From: Bolinopsis microptera
Taxonomy: Eukaryota; Ctenophora; Tentaculata; Lobata; Bolinopsidae
Direction of reading: 5' to 3'
DNA: 64,000 bases
Assembly: GCF_026151205.1 (NCBI RefSeq)
Contig: NC_087081.1
Span: 9,233,246-9,297,245 of the forward strand
Shown here: one piece after another, positions 1-12,960 of the stretch
Layout of the letters: every line of letters starts with the position of its first letter
Numbering within the stretch: the first letter of the stretch is position 1
Notes under the pieces: model-generated
Seen by the model: only the letters and a program-made list of their open reading frames with translations
Told to the model about the DNA's origin: nothing
The model's database searches: none
Program-made: the position numbers and the translations under genes

Positions 1-344
1 CTGTTTTGTTCCACAGAACGTGAGATAAAATTATTTGGAAATGGAGAAACTACACACACACATTACGGGGTAGGAGCTGGTGGTGGTAGGCTCCATTTTC
101 TTTCTTCTCTGAACACTCACTACTTTCAGGGAGCACCATCGGAAGTGTAGCCAGATCAATCTCACCACCATGGCAACTTTGAATCACGTGACCATGACAA
201 CAAACAATAAGCTCACAGAATTATGCCCACATGACTAATCTCGGCCAATGAGCGATGAGCACGGTGGGAGCAATTATCGATATTGTTTAACATGGTGGCG
301 CTGTGGACTGAGGGTTAAGAGCGGAGAGATAGAAGGAGAGAGCG
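1..344. other. No gene seen
   Basis: No open frame with coding character. A CA-rich patch lies near 50-62 and a CACGTG box near 186. Nothing else can be supported. Confidence 0.4.
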
Positions 345-354
345 CTATAAATAG
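345..354 (+). promoter_or_regulatory. TATA-box-like site next to CT tract
   Basis: CTATAAATAG matches the TATA consensus and sits directly 5' of the CT repeat. No gene is visible immediately downstream, so use as a promoter is only a possibility. Confidence 0.2.
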
Positions 355-2509
<2,155 letters not shown>

Positions 2510-2599
2510 ATGACGTCACACTTATTTGGTCACAGAGCCGTGAGCCTATCTGAGCCAGGGGAACGTGCGTCCGTCACGAGCTTGTTATCGAATTTCGGG
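2510..2599 (+). other. Possible first exon or promoter of the gene ending at 4619
   Basis: A CRE palindrome TGACGTCA (2511-2518) overlaps an ATG at 2510. The frame from that ATG stays open for 30 codons to a strong donor, GGG|GTAAGT at 2600. It ends in phase 0, while the coding exon at 3781 needs phase 1, so it either joins through an unseen exon or is an untranslated leader. This is inference from splice signals only. Confidence 0.25.
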
Positions 2600-3780
2600 G
2601 TAAGTCTTCTCAAGTTACCCCCGTAAATCAGAGAACCCCCATTGTGTAGCAAGGTACGAGGGATGTTTGTTATATTTATACCGGCCTGACTGACCTTACA
2701 CTACTAGCTCCCAGACTTATTTCCCTGACCGCAACCCTCCACTAGCATGTAGATATTAAACAAAGGAGAGTGAGCTGTTAGCCTGTTGTCGTGCTGTGCG
2801 GGTCGCACAATGAGACTCCTTTCTCTTTCATCCGCCCTGTAAAATTAATCCATTGGCTAGCGGTTAGGCTACGTGACCATTTACTGTGATACATGTATGA
2901 GAAGTCCTAGACTTGAGGCGACGATGTTTCCCGGTTTGTTGGAGTGTGTAATGTGTGCAGTTTTAGTCTCCAATTTAACTCCGAGCCACTTTTTTCGTTT
3001 ATAAATAGTGAAAAAACCAAGAAATTAAAGCACAGCAGGTTGGTATCAGTGTCGTGAAAGTATTAAAAGTTTGTCATTGACAACAGTTAGTAAAATGCGC
3101 GTCATGCGCGCGCGCGTTCTCTGTCATAAATCAAGAGGCTTGCATATAATGAACATATTGACACGGGTGCAGAGTTGAGTCTGTACGGAACCTAGTAGTT
3201 TCAGATCCTTGTTTAACTTGCCGTACAGCAAGGTCATCCACTACTTTAGCCCGGCGAGGCACATAACTCCCTCTACAACTCCATATCAAATGTTTCATAT
3301 ATACTAGCCAAGTTCACAAGATATATCCTTGTGTTTGAGAAGAGCTCGTTAGAACTGCTTCCTGTCCAGTTACAGTTAGCTAGATGCTATAGTTAGCTAG
3401 ATGTCCAGTTATAGTTAGCTAGATGCTATAGGAGTTGGCCAACAAAGGTGGTCTTCATTGCACAGGACTTGGTTCGTGCGTCATTGTACCTGTCAATTCA
3501 TTCATAGTCACTCCTTTCTCCCTTACTTATGAAACAAAATGGCATAGCACAGATAGATTCATGTGCTCAAAGTTTACTGTGTACACAAATGAAATATTTT
3601 CACTGACGAACACCTTTTCTCACGTTATATTCATCGTGTTTCTTCTTGTCTGGTGTCCTAGTGATACTGTTAAGTCATGTTTTGTAATAGTTGGTTAGTG
3701 TCATGTAGACTGTTCAGAAAGCCAGAGAATGGTCTACGTACTATTGTCCCGTTTTTCTAACTGTCCCTAATTTGTATCAG

Positions 3781-4619
3781 ATTTCGATCATCTGCGTAAA
3801 AAAATAAACTTTGATGTTGATGAATCAGGCCCTGATTTATTTCTAAACCAGTTTCAGTTTCTTACCCGTATTCTATTTCAGATAATCGCTATCGATCCCT
3901 ACCATTCTGTCTGGCAGCGAGTCCGGAAAGAATCCCTGGCCGGCGCTAACCGTTCCTTCACCTGCAAGCTGGATCCTCCATCTTTCTACAAATTCCAATG
4001 GTCCATGACACCGACCCAACAACAACCACCTCCCCACCACCACCAGCAACCACATCAGCCTCCCGTCTCTCGCGAGATCGCACCACCTGTCTCGCGCGAC
4101 ATCATCCCTCGGAAGGTTCCCGAAGTTATCGACCTCACAAAAGACTCACCCCCAGTTCCCATCAAACCACACGAGCGGAAACGCACTTCCGCCGCCTACA
4201 GACATCTTCACAGTATCGTAACTTTAATAGAGCGAGACAGAGGCAGAAGGAGACCACCTCACGATATCCTCAAGATGAAACACGCTCAGCAGAAGCGGCT
4301 GAACGAGCTGCAAATGCTGGAAACACTAGCCCGGACAAACAGCTTCACGGCCCTCAACAACGAGCTAGCCCATCTAAACGTCAACCACTCCCTCTCCAAC
4401 ACCCAGTCCTGTATTAATCAGCTCCAATACGCCAACTATCCCTTCCTCTACAACACAGACGTGAGCGACTTCAACTTGCCTGGCCTGATTCTTCTGCCCG
4501 ACAGAAGAATGTCATTTCCCATGTTCAACTTGGACCATCTGGCGGGAAATGGAGGAGTTCCCTCGCCTAACCTGCCCATGGTAGTGCCGGTAGTGCCTCG
4601 AACGGATCACTGGGTGTGA
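3781..4619 (+). CDS. Terminal coding exon of an unrecognised, probably nuclear protein with a VIDLT SUMO-interaction-like motif
   Basis: The open frame runs from an AG acceptor ending at 3780 to a TGA at 4617-4619, about 280 codons. It has no suitable ATG near its start, so one or more 5' exons are missing. The first part is mixed and probably helical (motif IDPYHSVWQRV near residue 40). An internal Met at 4005 opens a Pro/Gln/His-rich low-complexity segment. Next come the hydrophobic-core motif VIDLTKDSP, typical of SUMO-interacting motifs in nuclear proteins, then a basic stretch (HERKR, RDRGRRR), and a tail rich in Asn, Leu and Pro. I do not recognise the family. A second acceptor-like AG lies at 3880-3881 inside the frame, so the exon could start there. 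The basic patches and the VIDLT motif suggest a nuclear regulator, but that is inference. Confidence 0.6.
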
Positions 4620-7330
4620 ATAATAGGATTCTAATTATAAGATTATTTAGTAATTAATTAAACAAACACTGATTTGTTGGTCACGTGACTCATGTTATTG
4701 TTGTGGAAATGTACAGGCAGGTTTGTGAAGGAGGAGAGGAGAGATTTTTAGGTTTAAACTCGTTAAACGTCTTGAGGACATACACATCGTGGAGGGTTTG
4801 GTGGCGTCGTGACATAAACAATGACGTCATCACATAAACAATGACGTCATCATGAACAATGACGTCACCAAGAATTGATTCATTGGTCACGTGACTGTTG
4901 TGTCGGAAAAACGTGGCGGAATTTCAATGTAAATATCGAAAAATGCGAGGGTTCTTCTGTTCGCATTTTTAAGGAGCGAGCAGCGTTTGGAATTGGATAC
5001 AGATTTGAATTCATTAAATCTACATGTTGGTTCGAATATTAACTTGCTTCTTTTACGTGTAAGTTATCTAAAGAAACTCCAAGTTATTTGCGAGATGGAG
5101 ATAGAAAGTTATTGAAACGTTAAATTAAATTTAGGTGCAGCAGGATGCCTCTCTTAGAGGGCAAAACCTAGATCCCATCTGCTGTATATCGGTGTAGTTA
5201 CTTGGAGTTTCTTAGAAAAGTTTTATCAGATGATAAAAAATAAAAAAATAAGTTTGGCCGGTTCTGTTCATCACTTTATGGTATAGTATTAGTTTTATAA
5301 ATATCTTTACCGTAGAATGGCAGTGTGTCGCTGTCACGACACTGTTCGGGCTCGAAATTAAAGCAACTATGTTCTCAAACATTCCCTCAACTGATCGTAT
5401 TCAAAACTTCCAAGTGTGGCATATTTCGAGCCCAAACACCAGGAGCTTAAACATGGCCAAATTTTGTGATTCGCGAGTTTTGGGGTTGTCATGGTTTTCC
5501 AGCATCACGTCGTGTGGTCACCCTGGTCAACGTCCTGGATTTTCACGCGAGTGTAGCAAAATTTTGATCAAACGGTGTTGATTCACTTCTTTAAATTTTT
5601 ATTTAGCTAGGATTTAATGATATTGTCTTATGTATTTTCGTTGCCACAGTCGCGAAGCTATCCTAGAAATAAAGATATGTAGTTATAATTGTTCGCAACA
5701 ACGTCATTAGTAATCAATGTAGATGTCCGGCTTTAAGCCCCTTTACCTTAAGTATAGACTGTAAGGCTTTGAGAAAAACGATTTACAATGTATTTTAAAT
5801 CATTCAAATTTTCTCCTGCTAGCAATATACTCAGCTGAAGGAGAGTGATATGGTATAATATTCGTTAAATCGAAGGTTTTTGTAAACCTTGAAAAAAACG
5901 TGGTGTTATGATGTACGTCTTGTAATAGAATATGGTTATTATAAAAAAGGAATAATTACTGATTTGTATTTCTTTTGATAAAACGTATTCCCGGGGGTAT
6001 AATATTAATATGATATAATTGGTGATATTATATTAAACGTTTTGTAAATCACTGGTTAAGTGGCCCTATAAAAACCGGTTCAGTTTATGTAAACTTGAAC
6101 AAAAAAAATGATTTTTTTCCGTGCGATTCAATTTTAATGGTGGTTTACATGCGTTAAAATTTGTGTTTGGAAAAAATGATATTATATTCTCTTTCGCAGT
6201 TGGACTTGGTAGCGACGGATTTGTTATAAATTATCATAACTAACTGCTTAAATATCATAGTAAGCCCAAATAATATGTGTTAGACAGTATTTGTTATTAA
6301 CGAAGGAGTGCTAACAAGATCGTAGTACGGTTTTAATGAATTAGAATGTAATCTGTTTTGAGAAGAGAGAATGTCAAGAATACAGATTGTTTTTATCTTG
6401 TGTAGAGTAAAAGGCTGTTTCTGAAACTTTGAAAACGATTTAAAACATTTCCTTGTGGTTTTAAGAAATGGTCTTTCTTGGGTAATTGGAAGGAGTGATG
6501 GTTTACGTAGTTTATCTGTCGAGACATTGATAAACTTTATTAATGGCTACGAAGTAACATAATCTGAAGTATGATCGGTTGTATTTTGTGTGAAGTTTAC
6601 TTCAGCCACAAGCGGGTCATACCGGTTGTATTTTAAGCACGCTACTCTAAAATTCCCATGTTAGTACATATTTTAGTGTTCGAACCTAGAGTATTATACA
6701 AAGAATAGGAAAGAGGGCCAAAATTGACATAACATGTGTATGAATGAGTGAATGGGAGTAGCAGTTACCAATAGTACCGAGTCTGAAGTTATTATTAAGG
6801 AATGTTCTATTTATTTCCTGCATATTTTAGTTCGGCGTTTCCAACATGACAGCCACTTACCTAATCGCATTAATCAGAATTTCCAACATTTACCTCGAAT
6901 AAAAATTAAAGAAAATCACGAAGGAAACTTGTTGGGATTCGAAATTTGACAAACTGCTCGTCATTTCACTTTCAGACACGTGTTATGCCGTCAGAGTTTG
7001 AGATCGAATTTTGGAATCGGTTAAATTTTATGAAGTCGAAATAGCTTGTACACTGTGTTATGAATTGTATTTATATTTCCCTTATATGGTAGTTTCATTT
7101 CTCCAACACTCCGAATTGAAAAAGATACAACTCAATAAATTTGTTATATCTAATTGTAAAATTAGCTCAGAAAGGTTGCTACTTGCTGTGTTTGCAACTA
7201 AAATATCGAATATTCACATACCAAAAAAAAACTCAGCCGCAGCCCAATTCAATTATCAATATATTATCAAACAATTATCAATTAATTCAATGCAGCAAAA
7301 TGCTAAAATAAAAATAAAAATAAAAATCTA
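4620..7330. other. Intergenic: CRE cluster, one hairpin, no gene seen
   Basis: 3' of the VIDLT gene there is AT-rich DNA. AATAAA at about 5669 could be its poly(A) signal. An imperfect hairpin (outer arms near 5080 and 5210, inner arms gcagcaggatg/catctgctgta near 5142-5190) has no assignable product. No open frame here has coding character. Confidence 0.4.
4822..4867. promoter_or_regulatory. Three CRE (TGACGTCA) sites in 46 bp
   Basis: Perfect TGACGTCA palindromes lie at 4822-4829, 4842-4849 and 4860-4867, embedded in a short ACAAT-containing repeat. CACGTG boxes flank them at about 4682 and 4891. CREB/ATF factors bind TGACGTCA. The cluster could belong to a promoter or enhancer, or it may be a small tandem repeat that happens to contain the site. 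Confidence 0.5.
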
Positions 7331-10300
7331 TCAACTAGTAGTACTATCCCTATCAACAGATAAAATCCCCTTAAACCAATCAACCGAGTCCACGCAAAAC
7401 ACTCCGATTTGAACAGCTCTGTTATAAAGAACAGTTTTGAGGGGTTTACAAATAGAGAGTGTTACAACAGGTGTTAGGGTGTAGTACACCAGGTGTAGGG
7501 TGTAGCTGATGGAGCGGTGAAGTGGTACTGCCACTACCGGTCCCACTAGGAGGGAGGAGGGAGGATTCAGGATGTTGTGGAGTGTTACTATCGCGTGTTG
7601 GACCTGGCAGAGAGTGGGTTTAGAGAATTTAGAGAGTTTAGAGAGTTTAGAGAGTGGGCTAGATTATCAGATCTAAGTTAAAGACCATTAACTTATGACG
7701 ATGGTACCATTTTTATACTCTGTCCTTTCCGTTAGCAATTTTACAGTGAGTATTGTGTGAAAATTACATTGGTGTCAGCTATAAAAGTTGCTGACGTTAG
7801 TAAACTATACTAACTGCAACTAGTTGCCGGGGAGGTTTGATATCTTTAAAATACATGCCAAGCAGTATTATAAACAACGCTAATTTTCATCAAACGAACA
7901 AACCTATATAGTTATACAGCCATTAATCTTGTGCTGCGTAAACTAATTACGTTTATTAGGTGAATTTTGTACCAACTTGAAATACTAAGAATAGAACTGA
8001 GTAGATGAGAAGCAGGACATTAGTTGAATATCCCTCTGAGAAACTCTCTCCAGTGCTCCTAGAAGTTGTATTTTGTGACATATTACCAAGAACAGCTTCT
8101 GTAGAACCGTTCTCTCGAACAGCACCTGGAATAGTTTATAATTGGTGATGGCAAGTTGCTGAATTAACCAACACCATCTTTTAAACTGAACATCAATTAT
8201 GATAAAACAGCGCGGGTGGGACGGACCTGTTGAGGGATTGATCGGTTCCACTTTGGTACGCTCTATAGTGGAAATCCTTTCTAAAAGCCACTTGTCAATG
8301 GGCTGATCCAGGCCGGATTTAGAAGCTTTGCCCTCACTCTCAGTGGCCTGAAAACTGTCAGTGAATCGGGAGGAAGTGAAGGAAGAATGGTGATCTCTGC
8401 TGGATCCTGGTGCTGGACAAGAAGGCCGAGTGGCCGTGTTGTCGGGTGGAGGGCGAGATGGTAAGGGAGGAGGATGTCCGCGAACAGTAGGGGATGGTAG
8501 CTCCCCTGGTGGGAGTTGAGAGGGGAGTGGAGGTGGCTGGTCGCCGGGTGGTGTGTTCCCTGGTGGTGGTGAAGCGGGAAGTGGTGGCGGTTCACCGGGA
8601 AATGGAACAGAGGAGGTGGTCGACTTTTTTGATCTCATTGAAAGTTGGAGAGATTTTGGTCGGTTTGGTTGAGTATAAATGTCTCCTCGTGGACTTGTTG
8701 AACTTGTTCTGATTGGGAAATCAAGGGTCAGTTTCAAGCCTTGTAAACAGTCTTGAAGACAGAAGAACCGTATCAAGTTATTATACGAATTTAGTGAAGT
8801 AATCTTGTTAATTTATTGGATCTATTTTAGTTGTTATTAGCTTATTTAGTTACCTGGCCGAAATGTTTGACTTGAATGGGGGAGGTGGAGGGTGAAAGGT
8901 CGGGGTTGCTGGAAGGGACCCTTCCGAGTCGTAAACATCAAAAGTCTTGTTTTCCGAGTCACCTACCATTGTTGATTTTATAAATAAAACAGTCTTATTG
9001 AATTATTGTAAGACGAAGACTTAAACCTTGATGCATAAAATTTAGAACAAAATACAATGAGTATTGAACGAGAAAATTTAAATAGAAGATAAGGGGTCGT
9101 TCACATATTACGTAATCAGCTGAGGGGGGGGGGGGTTCGAATGATTACGCTAGTGTAATTTTGACACAATAGCTATGTGTAAAACTGATTACGGAGGGGG
9201 GGGGGGGGGTAAAAATGTTCCAAAAAATGATTACGTAATATGTGAACGACCCCTAACCTTGACTACCACTCCCAGATTTGCTCCTCATTAACATCTTGGT
9301 GATTGTTTTACCCGTACTCTCAGTTGGTTGAGACGGCAGTCTCTTTATTGAGCTCACTGAACCTTCAAAGTTTATCGACTCAATGCTGGTACGGGAGACA
9401 ATACTATGTTTTGATTGTCTGAATGACTTGTGAAGTGCGGCCATCATGTCCTGTGAATTTAGTTATGATTAGTTATTTAATCATTAATCAATGATTCTGT
9501 TAATTACTGAGTGAATAGAATGAGCTCATCAAGGTCCATTCGCTCTGGGTTCCATGAAGAGAGAGTCTTCAACTCACTAGTATTATTCTAGAATAACCAA
9601 GCTTCAATCATATTACCTGCATAAAGTCCTCACTTTGAGGCAGAATGAAATCCAATTCTAAATCAGAGTTGGATTCAGTTTCACTCGAAGATGAAGAACC
9701 ATTTTTTGATTTATCTGTTTCATCATCATCTCCATTGTCTATCACTTCGCCTTCACTGGCTGTAAACGAATCATGATCACTATCCTCGTCAGTTTTATCT
9801 AATTTATCGAATATTGAGTCGCTAGATATACTTGATCTATCTGATTTCTTCTGTAGTCCAGCGAGCTGGTTGTTACTGTTGAGTGAAAGTTGTGTCAAGT
9901 CCGTCAACCCCTCCCATTTATTGGACCTGTAAAAATTATATAATGATATAATGTATTATAGATTTGAACATACGCTCGCTGGAAAATACTTGGACATGTC
10001 CTTCGCAGTGACTGCTCATCACCAGCTCAGAGCTTCAGAGAGCCCTTCAATTTGCTGTTAATGCGTTATTTACCATGAAAGGACGTGTTGGTCGACACCA
10101 AAGTAATCTTTTAAAGTTTATTATAATCGATTTGAATAAAAGAAACCTACCATTACGTGATATTAATGATCTTTATGATCTCAGGGCTACTGCCTCTAAC
10201 AGAGTTTTGTGGAGAAAATTATTTACCTCATAATTAACCTTTATTTTTCAGAGAACTGTTATGTTTTTTTGGGCACTTATCAGTCTCTTAAGATGTTTCT

Positions 10301-12138
10301 TTACTATTTCGAGATTGTTTTAAAAGTTAGATAATAGATTTGAACAGATATTTGTTGACCGGCAATATTTCCTCAGATATCAGAATAAATGAGTAGACAC
10401 TGTCATGACTAGACTGTCAAGTAGATTGTCATGATGATCTAGTTAACTGCTAATTTGTATCGCAACCACAAATATGCGCCCAATTTAAATTAAATTCTTG
10501 TCTGGCATATCAAATGTTGGTTTATTAAAACCAACATTTGATATGACAGACAAGAACAGGTTAAATTCTAAATTCTCTTTAATCAAGTCATAATTTAATT
10601 AATATTAAACTTATAAACTTACGTTAAGTTATTATCAAATGCTGGGTTCCTGAGCACGGAGCCACCTTGAGACTGGGTACTGGGCACGTTGCCACCTTGA
10701 GACTGGGTACTGGTGACACTTTTAATAACTGTCTGCTCGTGATAAACTTGTACCTGAGGTTCAGGTTATTTAATATTCTTATAAGGTTTAATCACAATTA
10801 TGAGGACTAAAGTCTCTTGTTTGGGAAATTGGGTGATTCTGAGGAATTTCAACAAATCTAGCATTCTGACGAGGTTCCTACTAAAGAATGTTTATAGAAG
10901 CAACATAAATCTCACTTCAGCTTCTTTCCTTTTGTTCTGTCGAGTCTTGAGGAAGATAGCCAGAAAGAAGGCTGACAGAGAGACAACTGGGACTGCTACC
11001 AAGACACAGAAGAACCCAATAAATACTGACTCTGAAATAAAACTACATGATCATTGTCGCCACACCGTACTGCGAGTTGATTAGGTATTGAACGTAGGGT
11101 ATAACTTTATAATTATTACTATAAACAGCAGTCAGCAGAACTAACTTACACGAATACATTAATCTTATTGAAACAGAAAACAAACTTACGGCTGATATTG
11201 GTCCAATCTTTAAACTGACATTCTCTAGTCAGATGGATATTGAGGAGAAAGGACACGAAGCCTGCAATCACCCAAGGGACTAAAAGAATAATCCTCAATG
11301 TGTTCAAACGAACATGAACCAGAGTTGTCAAGGGTCTTACCGCTGACATGAACCTGGTGTGATTTTATTACTTTAGAGGATATTACATAATAATATGATC
11401 ATATTGATTGTTGGAGGAATGATAATCGGTGGATGTGCCAGAAAATTTGATTCCACGGCCATTTTATTTACCATTATTCAAAATTGCCGTTTAAGGGTAT
11501 TTATTGTCATTGTAATGTATAGTAATGTAATGTACTGTAATATATACAATGTATAGTATTGTAATGTATAGTATTGCCATTGTAATGTCCTTCTTAAAGG
11601 TTTATACCTGTAAAGTCCGAAAAAGAAGAGGAGAACTGAACTTGTGGAAAAACAGAGTACTCCCACTATCTGCTCAGCTCGACAAAGGTTCTCAGTTGAT
11701 GACGTCATAGATTGGGAATGTGACGATATTTCTACCAGGGATATGCTGAACAACACCGCACATCCTGAAGGTAGGCTTGTTAGCTGAATTTATGCTGGGA
11801 TCAGAATGGAGATGGCTCAAATTATATGAACCTCGCATAAGTCGCAACCAAAATATTATGATAAAATAACATATCAATAAAATATGACTTTTTAGACAAA
11901 ATCCCACTGAATATCTAGTAGATAATATTGAGTTAATAGTAGATAGAATTACGTAAGTAGTAGATAGTATTGCGAGCCTACCCGTAAGAGAAACAGCACT
12001 AGTATGACAGATAAACTCGTTGTTGATAGTCCTGAGACTAGGCGTCAGGAGGGTGAGGAGGAAGACTATCATGTTGAGCAGCACCCCCGACACCAGGAAC
12101 AGGGACATTATCACCAGGTTGTACCAGGTCTTCTCCAT
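7331..12138 (-). CDS. Rhodopsin-type (class A-like) seven-helix receptor with very long third cytoplasmic loop
   Basis: Ten exons on the minus strand join in phase: 12138-11982, 11764-11608, 11353-11190, 11031-10916, 10753-10623, 9926-9617, 9450-9258, 8962-8854, 8708-8252 and 7603-7331, giving 688 aa. Helix 1 is about residues 5-31. Loop LRTINNEF and helix 2 follow, then helix 3 with its conserved Cys (LCRAEQ) ending in LYRFMSAVRPL, which corresponds to DRYxAVxxPL with the Asp lost. Helix 4 has PWVIAG, loop 2 has the Cys (RECQF), and helix 5 ends in KTRQNKRKE. Residues ~190-598 form a loop that is acidic and Ser-rich, then proline-rich (repeated PPPLP). The last exon supplies two hydrophobic stretches and a helix-7-like TLTPVV before CKPLK. 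The donor before that exon (AAA|GTGGAA) is weak. If it is not used, the frame runs to a stop at 7985 and helices 6-7 would be absent. Ligand unknown. An upstream exon beyond the repeat array at 12157 cannot be excluded. Confidence 0.72.
7985..8251 (-). other. Alternative 3' end of the receptor gene
   Basis: The frame of the proline-rich exon stays open past the proposed donor to a stop at 7985-7987, with an AATAAA signal on the minus strand near 7953. This read-through end would add about 89 residues with no transmembrane helix. A transcript is needed to tell whether it is a second isoform or intron sequence. Confidence 0.3.
9093..9253. mobile_element. Short G-run inverted-repeat element (TAA duplication), copy 1
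   Basis: 161 bp with inverted ends GGGGTCGTTCACATATTACG / CGTAATATGTGAACGACCCC, two long G runs and the direct repeat TAA on both sides (9090-9092, 9254-9256). The 3-bp TAA/TTA duplication suggests mobilisation by a PIF/Harbinger-type transposase (inference). It lies in an intron of the receptor gene and starts at intron position +5, right after the donor of the exon ending at 9258. Confidence 0.85.
9970..10233 (+). pseudogene. LINE reverse-transcriptase C-terminal fragment (LINE-C family)
   Basis: The frame reads RWKILGHVLRSD, then, after a frameshift near 10048, GRVGRHQSNLL...DLNKRNLPL and ends WRKLF. The same order of motifs (RWRMLGHVLR, GRRGRPQSNLF, DLCKRN, WRNLQ) is found in LINE-C at 42.5-43.4 kb. 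It is a 5'-truncated dead fragment in an intron of the receptor gene, opposite in strand to the host gene. Confidence 0.75.
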
Positions 12139-12156
12139 CTTATAAATACATATATA

Positions 12157-12451
12157 TATACTATATACTATATACTATATACTATATACTATATACTATA
12201 TACTATATACTATATACTATATACTATATACTATATACTATATACTATATACTATATACTATATACTATATACTATATACTATATACTATATACTATATA
12301 CTATATACTATATACTATATACTATATACTATATACTATATACTATATACTATATACTATATACTATATACTATATACTATATACTATATACTATATACT
12401 ATATACTATATACTATATACTATATACTATATACTATATACTATATACTAC
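12157..12451. repeat. (TACTATA)n heptanucleotide array
   Basis: About 42 nearly perfect 7-bp units, ending about 19 bp 5' of the receptor start codon. The unit is not a multiple of three, so all frames are open through it as a 7-residue Tyr/Ile/Leu/Thr repeat; this is not a gene. Confidence 0.97.
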
Positions 12452-12656
12452 AATAGAAAAAAGAGGGAGTGTCACGCCACGCCCACTGTAATTGGGTGTG
12501 GCTTACGAAACTTTCAGGAAATCTAAGTTTGACCCATATCTATAATCTCTGAAATTTTGGTGCAATTTGGAGACGAATTACGTGAGTTATTAAGAGGCTG
12601 CGTGTTGCGTGTGGGTAGTCACTTTTGGGCCACCCTGTATATAGTGCTCAAGTGCT
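12452..12656. other. Short spacer between two arrays
   Basis: Unique-looking DNA with no gene, between the heptanucleotide array and the 41-bp minisatellite. Confidence 0.4.
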
Positions 12657-12960
12657 GTGTTCTGAGTGGTTGGGTTGTGTCATGTGATCAGAATACTGTG
12701 TTCTGAGTGGTTGGGTTGTGTCATGTGATCAGAATACTGTGTTCTGATTGGTTGGGTTGTGTCATGTGATCAGAATACTGTGTTCTGAGTGGTTGGGTTG
12801 TGTCATGTGATCAGAATACTGTGTTCTGATTGGTTGGGTTGTGTCATGTGATCAGAATACTGTGTTCTGATTGGTTGGGTTGTGTCATGTGATCAGAATA
12901 CTGTGTTCTGATTGGTTGGGTTGTGTCATGTGATCAGAATACTGTGTTCTGATTGGTTGG
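12657..12960. repeat. 41-bp minisatellite with CCAAT-like and TCATGTGATCA motifs
   Basis: Seven full units plus a partial eighth, each starting GTGTTCTGAKTGGTTGGG. Units differ mainly at one position (gagtgg or gattgg). The gattgg form reads CCAAT on the other strand. The array lies upstream of the minus-strand receptor gene. Confidence 0.95.

Noticed and set aside
3998..4417. 139-codon frame overlapping the VIDLT exon
   Set aside because: Shadow frame rich in Arg/Thr/Ser with no motif; the +1 frame with VIDLT and a Gln/Pro/His stretch is the better coding candidate and continues upstream.
10800..11084. Plus-strand 94-codon frame
   Set aside because: Antisense of the receptor exon encoding helix 5, whose splice sites and phase fit.
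12004..12456. 150-codon open frame with repeating Tyr-Ile-Leu
   Set aside because: Produced by the TACTATA array; its start overlaps the antisense of a receptor exon.
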